DNA of 64,000 nucleotides from UBA2210 sp036825195. Its GTDB lineage: Bacteria > Desulfobacterota > Syntrophia > Syntrophales > UBA2210. Both the position numbers and the translations under genes were made by a program. Below, piece after piece: positions 7,919-16,318 of this stretch; position 1 is the stretch's first letter; every line of letters starts with the position of its first letter. Under the pieces are notes generated by a model. It worked only from the letters and a program-made list of their open reading frames with translations. It ran no database searches and was not told where the DNA came from. Location of the stretch: assembly GCA_036825195.1 (NCBI GenBank), contig DAISYQ010000011.1, positions 8,898 to 72,897 on the forward strand, written 5' to 3'.

Positions 7919-8650
7919 TCACGGGCAACAGACACTGCAGGGAATGTAGCCATACCGTTGTGCGTCCGCCCGCGATTCGAAATAGATACGGTGTTCGGAC
8001 CGTATCCTCCCGGCATAGTGGCATGATGGTCTGTGGAACCTGTTTGAGGTGTCGCTCCCCACATACGGTCCCGCATCGGATTGCGCCACAATCTGATAGT
8101 TCTGTGTCGTTCTATCGGGCACGCTCTGCTTCAGCCCCCACTTCGATTTGAGCCTCAGGTACTGTGCAGTCAACGCCGCATCACCCCATATGTTCAAGTG
8201 ATGTTCCCTCGCGAATCTCTCTGCCTCCTTGAAGTCTTTGTCATACTTCTCACTGATTCCGTATTTTGTGTAATAGGGCGATAAGCCCTCTCTAACCAGT
8301 TCGAGGTTCAGGTTCTCACCATCGATAAAGACATAGGTCAAAAGCCTTCCATATGTCCCCCGCGTCCTGGCTCCCTCGAACTGGAGATCCACGTATTTCC
8401 CCGACAGTCGTTTCTTTGTATATTGTGAGGCAGTCGTACCCATCGGAACATTCTGCTTCTTGTCCGGGTGAACGGATTCTGGAGTATTTACGCAGAGGAG
8501 ACGGACCTTCTCAGGAGCGCCCTGATAATCTATGACGATCGTGTCACCATCAACGACACGGATAACCTTATAGTGTGCCGCGACGGCTAAAACCGGAAGA
8601 GATACGATGAGTACAAAGAGAAGGGAAATTATTTGTAAACGGATCTTCAT
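7919..8650 (-). CDS. Secreted thermonuclease (SNase fold) with C-terminal Ada-type metal-binding module
   Basis: Ca2+-dependent DNA/RNA endonuclease family. The 243 residues comprise a signal peptide (MKIRLQIISLLF...AVA), an SNase domain and a cysteine/histidine module (HRPSCHYA...YIPCSVCCP) of the Ada metal-binding type often attached to SNases. Catalytic positions are VVDGDT (Asp), VRLLCVNTPE (Arg and Glu; the usual Asp is Asn, a common variant) and TYGRLLTYVF (Arg). The ATG at 8650 is preferred over one at 8686 because AGGAA lies 7 nt before it and the signal peptide then starts the protein. A c-di-GMP-I riboswitch lies in its leader, which points to a role in extracellular DNA turnover. 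Confidence 0.88.
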   Translation of the reverse strand: MKIRLQIISLLFVLIVSLPVLAVAAHYKVIRVVDGDTIVIDYQGAPEKVRLLCVNTPESVHPDKKQNVPMGTTASQYTKKRLSGKYVDLQFEGARTRGTYGRLLTYVFIDGENLNLELVREGLSPYYTKYGISEKYDKDFKEAERFAREHHLNIWGDAALTAQYLRLKSKWGLKQSVPDRTTQNYQIVAQSDAGPYVGSDTSNRFHRPSCHYAGRIRSEHRIYFESRADAQRYGYIPCSVCCP

Positions 8651-8742
8651 CGGATGTTCCTTTTTCAGTGGATTTTCTGAATGCACTACAGTGCCGACAT
8701 CTCTTGCAGCCGACAGAGGCGGGAGGAGTGGGATGAAAAGGT

Positions 8743-8781
8743 ATAAGACCCCGTTTCCCGGAAAAGAAAACGGGGTCTTAT
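8743..8781 (-). terminator. 14-bp perfect hairpin in the nuclease leader
   Basis: Bases 8743-8756 and 8768-8781 are exact inverted complements. On the minus strand the hairpin lies between the c-di-GMP aptamer and the nuclease start, with only a short T-run after it (ACCTTTTC). It could be the terminator arm of the riboswitch. On the plus strand no T-run follows. Confidence 0.5.
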
Positions 8782-8881
8782 GTGTAGGGGTTTGTTAGGA
8801 AGAAGAGAAAGCAAGGTACAACACGATAACTACATTGTTACGATCCCATCGACCTTTTTGTGAAGGGTTCAGGGAATGGTG

Positions 8882-8966
8882 CAACTTCGGTAGCCTGGCG
8901 ATCAGCATTGTGTGACCCATGGCTTTGCGTCCTATCCTCACGAATAGTTTGCCTTTGTCGGTTTCC
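8882..8966 (-). promoter_or_regulatory. Cyclic di-GMP-I riboswitch (GEMM-I) upstream of the thermonuclease
   Basis: Read on the minus strand, the element shows ACAAAGGCAAAC, a short stem-loop (CTAT...ATAG), GGACGCAAAGCC, then GGGTC and GCCAGGCTACCGAAG. This is the order and wording of the GEMM-I aptamer, including the GGACGCAAAGCC block that stacks on c-di-GMP and the receptor for its tetraloop. The hairpin at 8743-8781 and then the nuclease gene (start 8650) follow. It should make nuclease expression depend on intracellular c-di-GMP. Whether it is an on- or off-switch cannot be told by eye. Confidence 0.88.
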
Positions 8967-9102
8967 AAAAAACAGGTATCAAGAAGATATGCCGCAGAAT
9001 AAAATCCTGTTTGCAATACTACATATAAATAGGAATAATAGTTATGAAGTACGTCACACCATGCATGTGAAAAAATAACCATTTTATGGCCCCATATGTA
9101 TC
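8967..9102. other. AT-rich gene-free stretch
   Basis: This region should hold the minus-strand promoter of the riboswitch-nuclease transcript and, on the plus strand, the upstream region of the cupin gene. I see no convincing -35/-10 pair, hairpin or open frame in it. Confidence 0.4.
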
Positions 9103-9183
9103 ATGTGTTTCGTGAAAAAGATTCGGTACAGAAGCGATGACATGTCGAAGTCAGGCTCAACCGTTTGCAGTGAGATGCATGCG

Positions 9184-9573
9184 ATGAAAGAAGCAATCAC
9201 ATATATGAATCTCGGCGATGAGTTCGACACCGACGAAGGGTGTTCGATCATTGAGCTGTCCAACACGCCGGACGATCCGGAGGTCTCGATTGCCAGGGTG
9301 CGTGTCGAACCCGGAGTAACCACGCGATGGCACCGGCTCGTCGGGATAACGGAGCGGTACGTTATCCTCGAAGGTACCGGTCGTGTGGAGATCGGCAGCC
9401 TTCCACCGCATGAGGTGCATGCCGGCGATGTGGTCCGTATTCCTCCGTCGTGCAGACAGCGGATAGCCAACATCGGCCGGGAAGATTTGATTTTTCTTGC
9501 TATCTGCACCCCGCGTTTCAGACAGGAAGCCTATGAAGACATGGACAGCAAACCGATACAACCGTCAAAATAA
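9184..9573 (+). CDS. Cupin-domain protein
   Basis: A small single-domain cupin of 129 residues (family function unassigned). The two cupin motifs are recognisable: PGVTTRWHRLVGITERYVILEGTG has G(X)5HXH-like spacing with H at W-H and an E, and PHEVHAGDVVRIPPSCRQRIAN is the second motif. The conserved end LIFLAICTPRF...YED fits. An open frame runs back to 9103, but that extension has no good ribosome binding site and the homologous part begins near MKEAITYMNLGDEF. The start could be 9103, 9142 or 9184. Not obviously linked to neighbours. Confidence 0.75.
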   Translation: MKEAITYMNLGDEFDTDEGCSIIELSNTPDDPEVSIARVRVEPGVTTRWHRLVGITERYVILEGTGRVEIGSLPPHEVHAGDVVRIPPSCRQRIANIGREDLIFLAICTPRFRQEAYEDMDSKPIQPSK

Positions 9574-9617
9574 GAATCTGACTCCTGACTCGGACGGCAC
9601 ATGCACTACGATGGTAG

Positions 9618-10196
9618 ATGACCAACATGCGCATTATTGAAGACAATGATTTTCTGTTCCATATCCGCCCGGCAACGGCTTCGGACAACACGCTTCTGGC
9701 CGAAATGGGAGCCGAGACCTTTTATGACAGTTTCGCGGGGAGGATATGGCCGCCTATTTGACCGAATCCTTTAACCCGGAAAAACAGGCATGTGAGCTGG
9801 CAGATCCTGCCTCCAGATTCTTGATTGTTGAGGAGGGCGGTTTGACGGCAGGGTATGCCCGTCTGGCACTCGGACCGGCTCCGGCAGCCATTAGGGGTCG
9901 GAACCCAATGGAAATTGGAAGATTCTATGCCCGCAAGCCCTGGATCGGCAAAGGTGTTGGCACGCGTTTGATGCAGGCTTGTCGAAGCTATCCATGCGGG
10001 TTGCGATGTGCTGTGGCTGGATGTCTGGGAGCGCAATTCACGGGCGATAGCTTTTTATCGCAAATGGGGTTTTGTGAAGGTGGGGACCCAAGATTTCAGG
10101 CTGGGGGAAGATGTGCAACACGATCTGTTGATGGCACGGGACGTCGAGGATTCGACTGAGACGCCCGCATATTTCGAAGATATGCTGAGCCGTTAA
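9618..10196 (+). pseudogene. GNAT-family N-acetyltransferase, broken by two frameshifts
   Basis: Three consecutive frames each encode part of one GNAT protein. 9618-9757 gives MTNMRIIED...ETFYDSFAG, 9746-about 9985 gives MAAYLTESFNPEKQA...WIGKGVGTRLMQA (acetyl-CoA P-loop GKGVGTRL), and about 9985-10196 gives DVLWLDVWERN...AFYRKWGFVKVG...DLLMARDV. The frame changes near 9740 and near 9985 and returns to the first frame at the second site. Joined, the parts form a complete domain of about 190 residues with the normal end of the family. Either it is a young pseudogene or the assembly carries two indels. A functional protein is not expected as written. Confidence 0.75.
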
Positions 10197-10588
10197 GACG
10201 TGATTGATAGACAATGATATCAAAGTTCGCACCACTCATAAAGAACATATTTCTCCATAAGAATCCCGTTCAACATGGTATCTGCAACTATGCACAACGA
10301 TTATTATGAAATATATAGCAACATGGATGTAAAGCAATAACCCTTTTCCGATTATATCTTTATTGTGAATTTCATGATATAGTGCCGATAACCGTGGGGG
10401 AGGGCATCTCCCGCAACTGTTCGCAGGGAACCGCAATAAAAAATCAAAGATGAACATGCCTAGAACCATAAAAACCAAACTGACAAGAACGGGCGCATCT
10501 ACGGGAAATACGAAAAAAATGAAAACGGGTACGCACGGAATGCTCTGTGAAGAGCCCTTACAAGTAACTTGGAAGAAAGGATTGAACG
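10197..10588. other. Gene-free stretch of 390 bases
   Basis: AT-rich in its first half. A 5-bp GC hairpin (10398-10402 with 10408-10412) lies in an otherwise unstructured C/G-rich island at 10390-10430. A 48-codon frame from about 10450 overlaps the next gene and looks like chance. No riboswitch class, promoter or repeat is recognisable with confidence. Confidence 0.4.
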
Positions 10589-11593
10589 ATGGATAATAGA
10601 ATCATTGAATGTATTGAACGCGCCGATTATTTAATTTCAAATCTGATGGCCGTAAAACCGGGAGAGGAAGTGCTGATAGCTATCGATCCGCAGACAGATA
10701 TGAGGATTGCAAATGCCGTTGCGGCAGCGGCATTGAAATGTGGAGCCGAATACAACATCAGTATGATGCCGGTCAGGGGGAAGGACAAGGCGACAATCTT
10801 CCCCAAAACGCTGGAATCGGCCATGGAAGCCTGTGATGTCTTTATCGGAATGACCGCGGCTTCGGGGGCGGCTATCTACAACAACAGGCTGAAAGAGCTG
10901 ATCAATGAAAAGAGATTGAGAGAATGCTCTATCTGTCTAAGAGATATCGACAATTTTACCCGCGGAGGTGCACTGGCCGATTATGAGGCCCTGTACAAAG
11001 ACGCCGAAAAGCTTCAGGCTATATGGAGAGGCAAGAAGAAGGCGAAAATCACCACCCCGGCAGGGACGGATCTGATAATGGAAATGAATGATATGGAACC
11101 CATCATCGAATGCGGAATCGCAAGAAAACCGGGTGATGCCATGGCGTGGTCAGACGGTGAAGTTTCGTTGGGACCGGTCATCGGAACGACGGAAGGTACC
11201 TTGATAGTGGATGGTCCTATCTGTTACTATGGAACACCTGCCGTACCGGTAGAATTAAAGATAGAAGGCGGAAAAATTGTTGAAGTGGTGGGTGGCGATT
11301 CTAAAATCTGCGCGGAAATCAGGAAGCAGATTAAAGAAATTGTTGACAGCGATAATATAGCAGAGATAGGAATCGGCCTGAACGACCGTTCTCTGTTTAA
11401 CGGGGATTTCGAAGAAGAGAAGAAAGCAAGGACAACCGCGCATATTGCCATGGGCAACGGGTACTACTACGGACAACCGGCGCGCTCTACGGTACATATT
11501 GATATGGTCCTGTACAACCCCACCATCTATTTTGATGACGAACTCATCGAAAAGAATGGCAAGCTGGTATGTTTGGGAGAGAAAGCCGATTAG
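10589..11593 (+). CDS. M29-type metallopeptidase-like protein
   Basis: A 334-residue protein resembling the C-terminal part of M29 aminopeptidases and the related 2,5-dihydroxypyridine dioxygenase NicX. The metal-ligand-like elements are in order: Glu in the GTTEGTLIVDG region, Glu in IAEIGIGLN, and the block AHIAMGNGYYYGQPARSTVHID with His, Tyr, His and Asp. The protein is shorter than M29 peptidases (about 400), so aminopeptidase activity is uncertain, and a ring-cleaving or hydrolytic role as in NicX is possible. GAAAGGA supports the start. It stands alone between unrelated genes. Confidence 0.7.
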   Translation: MDNRIIECIERADYLISNLMAVKPGEEVLIAIDPQTDMRIANAVAAAALKCGAEYNISMMPVRGKDKATIFPKTLESAMEACDVFIGMTAASGAAIYNNRLKELINEKRLRECSICLRDIDNFTRGGALADYEALYKDAEKLQAIWRGKKKAKITTPAGTDLIMEMNDMEPIIECGIARKPGDAMAWSDGEVSLGPVIGTTEGTLIVDGPICYYGTPAVPVELKIEGGKIVEVVGGDSKICAEIRKQIKEIVDSDNIAEIGIGLNDRSLFNGDFEEEKKARTTAHIAMGNGYYYGQPARSTVHIDMVLYNPTIYFDDELIEKNGKLVCLGEKAD

Positions 11594-11656
11594 TACATAT
11601 AATACAGGAAGCCCGGTACACAGATCCGGGCTCCCTGTACGCATCCTATTAAACCG

Positions 11657-12532
11657 ATGATAACCTATACTCATACAATACCCGATATTATCCGACGGCG
11701 TTCTTCATGCCGCCGTTATGATCCCAGGCCGATCGAACCGGGTCTGAGGGACGGGCTGTCCGAGATACTGGCCGTGTCGCCGCAAGGCCCCTTCAAATCG
11801 CGGGCGCGGTTTGAACTGGTATCCGTCACGGATGATGACCTGAACGCCTTGAAGGGACTGGGAACGTACGGTTTCATCAAGGGGGCCACCGGCTTCATCA
11901 TCGGTGCGGTTGAGCGGGGCGAGAAGGATATGGAGGATTACGGATATCTGCTGGAGCGGATTATCCTCTTAGCGACCGATATCGATCTTGGTACCTGCTG
12001 GCTGGGCGGAACCTTCAGCAAGAGCAATTTTTCCCAGAAGATCTCCCTCAAAGAGTCGGAAGTCCTTCCCGCAGCAGCGGCAGTCGGATATGTCCCCGAC
12101 AAACCCCGCTGGTTCGATTCGTTCATCCGTCGGAGGGCCGGATCGGACAACCGGCTTCCGTGGACCGAACTCTTTTTCGATAAAACCTTTCAGAACCCTC
12201 TCTCCACCAAAACAGTCGGCCCCTTTGCAGCCCCCCTCGAAATGGTCCGTCTGGGGCCATCCGCGTCAAACAAACAACCCTGGCGCATAATCAGAGACGG
12301 CACACGGTGGCACTTCTATCTGCAACGCACGATCGGCTACGGTGAGCGAAACATGTCGCTATTCAAACTGGCCGACCTCCAGCGGGTCGACATGGGGATC
12401 GCCATGTGCCACTTCGAACTGACCGCCCGTGAGATGGGTCTGTCCGGACGGTGGACTCTCACTGAACCGAAGATGGAAAAACCCGAAGAACGGACCGAAT
12501 ACATCGTCACCTGGGAGGAGCAATGTGATTAA
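11657..12532 (+). CDS. Nitroreductase-fold protein (TM1586-type)
   Basis: FMN-dependent nitroreductase fold in the long, internally duplicated variety (291 residues). The N-terminus has the classic IIRRRSSCRRYDPRPIEP. Later come TDIDLGTCWLGGTFSKSNF and VRLGPSASNKQPWRIIRD, which match the flavin-binding parts of the putative TM nitroreductase family. It probably reduces a small electrophile with NAD(P)H. The physiological substrate is unknown. The gene starts 63 nt after the M29-like gene. A hairpin follows it. Confidence 0.8.
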   Translation: MITYTHTIPDIIRRRSSCRRYDPRPIEPGLRDGLSEILAVSPQGPFKSRARFELVSVTDDDLNALKGLGTYGFIKGATGFIIGAVERGEKDMEDYGYLLERIILLATDIDLGTCWLGGTFSKSNFSQKISLKESEVLPAAAAVGYVPDKPRWFDSFIRRRAGSDNRLPWTELFFDKTFQNPLSTKTVGPFAAPLEMVRLGPSASNKQPWRIIRDGTRWHFYLQRTIGYGERNMSLFKLADLQRVDMGIAMCHFELTAREMGLSGRWTLTEPKMEKPEERTEYIVTWEEQCD

Positions 12533-12534
12533 GG

Positions 12535-12564
12535 GGCTGACCGTAAGACTGGACCCGGTCAGCC
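12535..12564 (+). terminator. Hairpin behind the nitroreductase gene
   Basis: GGCTGACC (12535-12542) and GGTCAGCC (12557-12564) are exact inverted complements, 3 nt after the stop codon. An A-rich rather than T-rich run follows, so it may stabilise the 3' end more than terminate. Confidence 0.45.
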
Positions 12565-12718
12565 TAAAAAGATACTATCGAACGTTCACATTCAACCTCA
12601 TTTCCATCTTCGCCTTTTTCTCAAACGTTTCAATAAACCGTCAACATATTCTTGAATCGAGTCCTCTTTAACGTATGTAATGAAGCAAAATTATTACGTG
12701 GCAAGAAAGGAGGAATGC

Positions 12719-13567
12719 ATGTCATTCAAGGTAATTAAAGGAACATTTCACGTTGTCGGTTACTCACCTGACGGGGATTCCATCAGATTCAAGGCCGACA
12801 ATCCGGCTAATTGGGATTTGCTGAAGGGGGGTAAGGTAAAAGTAAACGCGAAAGGCCATGCGCAGCTGCGCATCGAGGCCATCGACACCCTCGAAACACA
12901 CTACCAAAAGGAACACCAGCCAGAGCAATTCGCTCTCGCGGCAATGGAGTACCTGTTCAAACTGCTCGGGATCAGGCATGTCGTGTGGAACAAAAGCCGA
13001 TCTAAGGTAAGCTCCGCTGATGATGGCGCACCCGGATACATCCTCTCGCGTACGGTTGAAAAATACGGCAGGCCCGTTGCATTTCTCTTCGACGGGTCGC
13101 AGGATTTTGAAGACGGCATGGAAGTCTATCTGAATAACAAGATTGCGAGAAGGTCGGTAAACTACAAACTGCTCTCAAAAGGTCTGGCCTACCCGACATT
13201 TTATGACGGCATGTTTTACGATTTGCGGGAGCTGTTTGCCAAGAGGACGGCAACGGTACGCAATGCAGAGAAAGGTCTCTGGACCTGCGACACGACCAGT
13301 AAATACTTCGGCGTGAACGGATTGCCGGATGTTACCGACAGACACGTAATATTTCCGAAGCTGTTCCGCAGGATTATCGCTTATCTGAAAGAAAACGACT
13401 CCTTCGATCCGCGCGATTTCCTGCAAAAACTGGAAACGGAATCCGAAAAAGTCCTGATACTGAACACACTGCATTTCACGCATCTCGACAACCTCATTTC
13501 GGTCAACACAGAAGGCGGAAAGATCAAACTAAGATATAAACCGGAAGACATCGTGTTTCTCTGCTGA
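12719..13567 (+). CDS. SNase-fold nuclease-like protein, cytoplasmic
   Basis: Second staphylococcal-nuclease-fold protein of the window, of 282 residues, but without a signal peptide. Catalytic positions look intact: YSPDGDSI (Asp), LRIEAIDTLETHY (Arg, Asp, Glu) and EKYGRPVAFLF (Arg). After the SNase domain (about 10-200) there is an alpha-helical tail of unknown type. GGAGG at 12709-12713 supports the ATG at 12719 over an upstream in-frame start at 12680. It would act on nucleic acid inside the cell, for instance in repair or defence, but no neighbour supports a specific role. Confidence 0.75.
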   Translation: MSFKVIKGTFHVVGYSPDGDSIRFKADNPANWDLLKGGKVKVNAKGHAQLRIEAIDTLETHYQKEHQPEQFALAAMEYLFKLLGIRHVVWNKSRSKVSSADDGAPGYILSRTVEKYGRPVAFLFDGSQDFEDGMEVYLNNKIARRSVNYKLLSKGLAYPTFYDGMFYDLRELFAKRTATVRNAEKGLWTCDTTSKYFGVNGLPDVTDRHVIFPKLFRRIIAYLKENDSFDPRDFLQKLETESEKVLILNTLHFTHLDNLISVNTEGGKIKLRYKPEDIVFLC

Positions 13568-13631
13568 CAAGGGGTTTGCTGGTTAATAACACAGGAAATG
13601 AAATTTGCGGATAGGATTGCCGATCGTTTCT

Positions 13632-14372
13632 CTATGCGTATTCGTCCTCGTGCCGATGCGAGTATTCTCCGCCGACGTGGACGTGCGTATGGGTGTGGGG
13701 AACGATCTGTTCGACCTTGTGTATGCGCCCGTCCTGGAGGGCATAGAAGGTGTCCGCCGTACTCGACATGAAGTTCATCTCGTGTGAGGTAATGATGAGG
13801 GTCAGGTCGAATCCGGACAGAATCTCCATGAGGCGATCCTTTGTCTCGTTGTCGAGTCCCGCGGTGGGTTCATCGAGGATCAGCACCTCCGGGTCCATGG
13901 CCAGGACGCTTGCCAGGGCAACCATCTTTTTCTCACCGTGGGACAGCTTATGGCTTACCCGGTTCTCAAAGTCGAGGATCCCCAGAGTCTCGAGGGTTCT
14001 GCGAACGATCGCCTTGGCTTCGGCCGCGTTCTTGCCCAGATTGAGCGGTCCGAACGCCACGTCCTCTTTCACGGTAGGACAGAACAGCTGATCCTCTGAG
14101 TTCTGGAAGAAGAAGCCTATCTTACGCCGCACTTCGAAGAAATCGTCTTCCGTCCGTGCGGCACGGCCGAAGACGGTGATGGTGCCGGATTGCGGCTTGG
14201 CAAGACCCATGATCAGATGAAACAGGGTGGTCTTCCCCGAACCGTTGGGGCCGATGATCCCGACCCTCTCTCCTCGTTTCACCACAAGGTCCACACCGGC
14301 CAGGACGGCAGGGCGTTCGGGATACGCATAGGTTACATCGGCTATCTCTATAATATTCTCATCCATTGACAT
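13632..14372 (-). CDS. cbiO: Energy-coupling factor ATPase CbiO/NikO with His-rich tail
   Basis: ATP-binding subunit of an ECF-type nickel/cobalt importer. Walker A is GPNGSGKTT, the signature is KLSHGEKKM and Walker B is VLILDEPTAGLDN, followed by the switch His of TSHE. The C-terminus is unusual: VPHTHTHVHVGGEYSHRHED, with seven His, suited to bind Ni2+ or Co2+. The ATG at 14372 overlaps the end of cbiQ by 14 nt and follows GCGGGG, and another ATG two codons later is possible. Last gene of the five-gene operon. Confidence 0.93.
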   Translation of the reverse strand: MSMDENIIEIADVTYAYPERPAVLAGVDLVVKRGERVGIIGPNGSGKTTLFHLIMGLAKPQSGTITVFGRAARTEDDFFEVRRKIGFFFQNSEDQLFCPTVKEDVAFGPLNLGKNAAEAKAIVRRTLETLGILDFENRVSHKLSHGEKKMVALASVLAMDPEVLILDEPTAGLDNETKDRLMEILSGFDLTLIITSHEMNFMSSTADTFYALQDGRIHKVEQIVPHTHTHVHVGGEYSHRHEDEYA

Positions 14373-15105
14373 ATATGATCCCCGCAAGGACCACACATAG
14401 CACAATCAAGGAGAGAATATCCAGCCGTGAAAAGTTTTTTTCTTCGATGCGCGGGAATCTGCCGTTGAATCCACGGCAGAGCATGGCCGCCCGTATCCGC
14501 TGGGCCCGCTCAAAGCTGTTCACCAGCAGCACCCCCACCAGGTAGGCATAGCTCCGGTAGGTGTGGAGGGTCGATGCGGGTTTGAAACACCGCACCCGCA
14601 TGGCGTTCACCAGCCGGGTATATTCGTTGTAGATGTCGCCGATGTAGCGGTAGGTGAGGAAGAACAGATAGGTGATCTTGTCGGGTACCTTGAGGGCGGT
14701 CATGGCATGGGCCATTGAGGTGATGGTGGTGGATGCCATGAAGGCGATGAGGGCGAGCATGATGGCATTAGACCGGAGGGTTAGAGCCACCATGTAGTCG
14801 ATTCCCTCACTGCTTACGATCAGGGGTCCTATGGTCAGGATCTCCTCTCCGGGGATGCCCCAGGGAACAAGGAGCCAGAGAAATAAGAGAAAGAGATTGA
14901 AGAGGAACATCCGCCGGAGAAGGATCGTGAAAGGAATCCGTGAGATTATGACGAAGACCAGCGACAGGCCGAGCGAGTATAACAGGGCATGCGTGGCCTG
15001 GAGGAGAGCGACCACCATGGAAAATGTGACCACACCCAGCAGTCTGGTACGCGGATCCAGAACGTATAGGGGAGAACTGTCCGCGTATGCCTGATCGATA
15101 TCCAT
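14359..15105 (-). CDS. cbiQ: ECF transporter transmembrane subunit CbiQ/NikQ
   Basis: T-component of the nickel/cobalt ECF importer, which couples the ATPase to the S-component CbiM. The 248 residues hold the expected five to six hydrophobic helices, and the coupling-helix signatures (AMRVRCF and RAAMLCRGF, the family's A-R-G motifs) are present. Its start codon overlaps the cbiL stop by one base (TGATG) and its end overlaps cbiO, so translation is coupled through the operon. Confidence 0.92.
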   Translation of the reverse strand: MDIDQAYADSSPLYVLDPRTRLLGVVTFSMVVALLQATHALLYSLGLSLVFVIISRIPFTILLRRMFLFNLFLLFLWLLVPWGIPGEEILTIGPLIVSSEGIDYMVALTLRSNAIMLALIAFMASTTITSMAHAMTALKVPDKITYLFFLTYRYIGDIYNEYTRLVNAMRVRCFKPASTLHTYRSYAYLVGVLLVNSFERAQRIRAAMLCRGFNGRFPRIEEKNFSRLDILSLIVLCVVLAGIIYVNG

Positions 15106-15713
15106 CAGTTGGTATCACCTTTGCGGCGCGTCTTGAAGTACATGAGAAGGCCCATAATACCCGCAATATAACCGATTCCGCCGATAATCTCTGTCAACGA
15201 AATCTTTTTCTGCTGCAACAGCGCCACCTCGCGGATCAGCGGCCCGATCTTTTTGTCCAGTTCTTCCGAGACGATGGCTCTGATACGGTCCTCACCTACG
15301 CCCACGACGGCTTTTCCGTCCTGCGGGAGCGTTGCGGGACTATCTTCCTTTACGGTGCCTGTTTTGGCGCTGCCTCCACCGCCTTCATTTTTAAGGGTAC
15401 ACTCCGCGCGGTGCCCCATGGAGCCGGTCAGGACTATCTTGATCTCCGGGACATCGGGCACGGGGAAGGAGAAAAGGCCGTTCCGGTCTGTCTTTCCTTC
15501 CAGCAGTTTGCTGCCGTCCTGACCGAACACCTCTACCAGCGAATCCTGTGTCTTCTTTCCGTCGGCGAAGTATCCTTCGGCATACACCGTGCCTTCCTCC
15601 TGATAGGCAAAGACCATGATCTTATGTGCCTGTGCGGGACCGCTCACCATGACCGTGGCCAGAAAGAATAGAAAGATCCCCAGACAGGGCTTCAACAAGT
15701 GTTTTGTATTCAT
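15105..15713 (-). CDS. Nickel/cobalt ECF accessory protein CbiL/NikL
   Basis: A 202-residue accessory subunit found in CbiM-L-Q-O operons. A signal-peptide-like segment (residues 1-29, ends GPAQA-H) leads to HKIMVFAYQEEGTVYAEGYF, the family's typical His-containing start of the mature protein. A beta-rich carboxypeptidase-regulatory-like domain follows (TDRNGLFSFPVPD), then a low-complexity linker (GGGGSAKTG) and a C-terminal transmembrane helix (about 175-193). The N-terminal His of the mature protein may take part in metal transfer. ATG 15713 overlaps the cbiM stop (ATGA). Confidence 0.85.
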   Translation of the reverse strand: MNTKHLLKPCLGIFLFFLATVMVSGPAQAHKIMVFAYQEEGTVYAEGYFADGKKTQDSLVEVFGQDGSKLLEGKTDRNGLFSFPVPDVPEIKIVLTGSMGHRAECTLKNEGGGGSAKTGTVKEDSPATLPQDGKAVVGVGEDRIRAIVSEELDKKIGPLIREVALLQQKKISLTEIIGGIGYIAGIMGLLMYFKTRRKGDTN

Positions 15714-16315
15714 GTACCCACCTCTATGATTTCGGGTTTGACCTTTTTGAGAAACACCAGCACAAATGCAGTGATGATCCCCTCGATAATCATGACCGGG
15801 ATGTGAGCCAACACCACCACATGGACGGTGACGAGAAATCCCTTCTGGGTGAGCAGGAGAGTAAGCGCCACGGCAGCGATGCTGAGCGTTATCGAGATAA
15901 AGCCGCAGGCAAATCCCGCGAAGGCTATTTTCTTGATATTCTCGCCCCTGATCATCCCCCTGAAGAGGTAATAGCAGATGACAGCGGGGAGAGCCATGTT
16001 GACGGTATTGACTCCCAAGGAGGTCAGCCCCCCATACTGAAACAGGACTCCCTGCAGCAAGAGGGCGATCATAATAGCCGGGAAGGTCGCCCATCCCAGC
16101 AGGAGACCCATGAGCCCGTTGAGGACCATGTGGACGCTGGTAGGACCAATGGGGATATGAATGAGGGACGCCACAAAGAAGGCGGACGAGAGCACCCCCA
16201 CCTTGGGGATGCTCTCCGTGTCTATCTTCTTCAAGCCGTACGCCACGCCGGCTGCCGCGATCACCATACCGGCGGCGAGAACCGGCGGCGAGCAGATTCC
16301 TTCTGAGATGTGCAT
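15710..16315 (-). CDS. cbiM: ECF substrate-specific subunit CbiM/NikM
   Basis: S-component that binds Ni2+ or Co2+. The N-terminus is MHISEGICSP: in NikM/CbiM the amino group and His2 chelate the metal, and Met1-His2 must be exposed. The later SLIHIPIGPTSVHMVLNGLMG carries the conserved histidines. The 201 residues contain about six hydrophobic helices. Three base pairs separate it from nikK. Nickel is favoured over cobalt because nikK and cbiL accompany it, but the metal cannot be fixed from sequence alone. Confidence 0.93.
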   Translation of the reverse strand: MHISEGICSPPVLAAGMVIAAAGVAYGLKKIDTESIPKVGVLSSAFFVASLIHIPIGPTSVHMVLNGLMGLLLGWATFPAIMIALLLQGVLFQYGGLTSLGVNTVNMALPAVICYYLFRGMIRGENIKKIAFAGFACGFISITLSIAAVALTLLLTQKGFLVTVHVVVLAHIPVMIIEGIITAFVLVFLKKVKPEIIEVGT

Positions 16316-16318
16316 GTG

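Noticed and set aside
8640..8785. A fifth small-RNA copy on the plus strand, with GCAGCCGACAGAGGCGGGAGGAGTGG near 8700 and the hairpin at 8743
   Set aside because: The core is only loosely alike, no TTGACA lies about 100 nt upstream, and the hairpin has no T-run on this strand. The same sequence fits better as leader of the minus-strand nuclease.
10450..10600. 48-codon frame overlapping the M29-like gene start
   Set aside because: Low-complexity composition (Lys, Thr), no ribosome binding site and overlap with a well supported gene.
15105..16094. Long minus-strand frame (329 codons) extending CbiL upstream
   Set aside because: The upstream part is an out-of-frame shadow of cbiM. CbiL begins at 15713 with a signal peptide.
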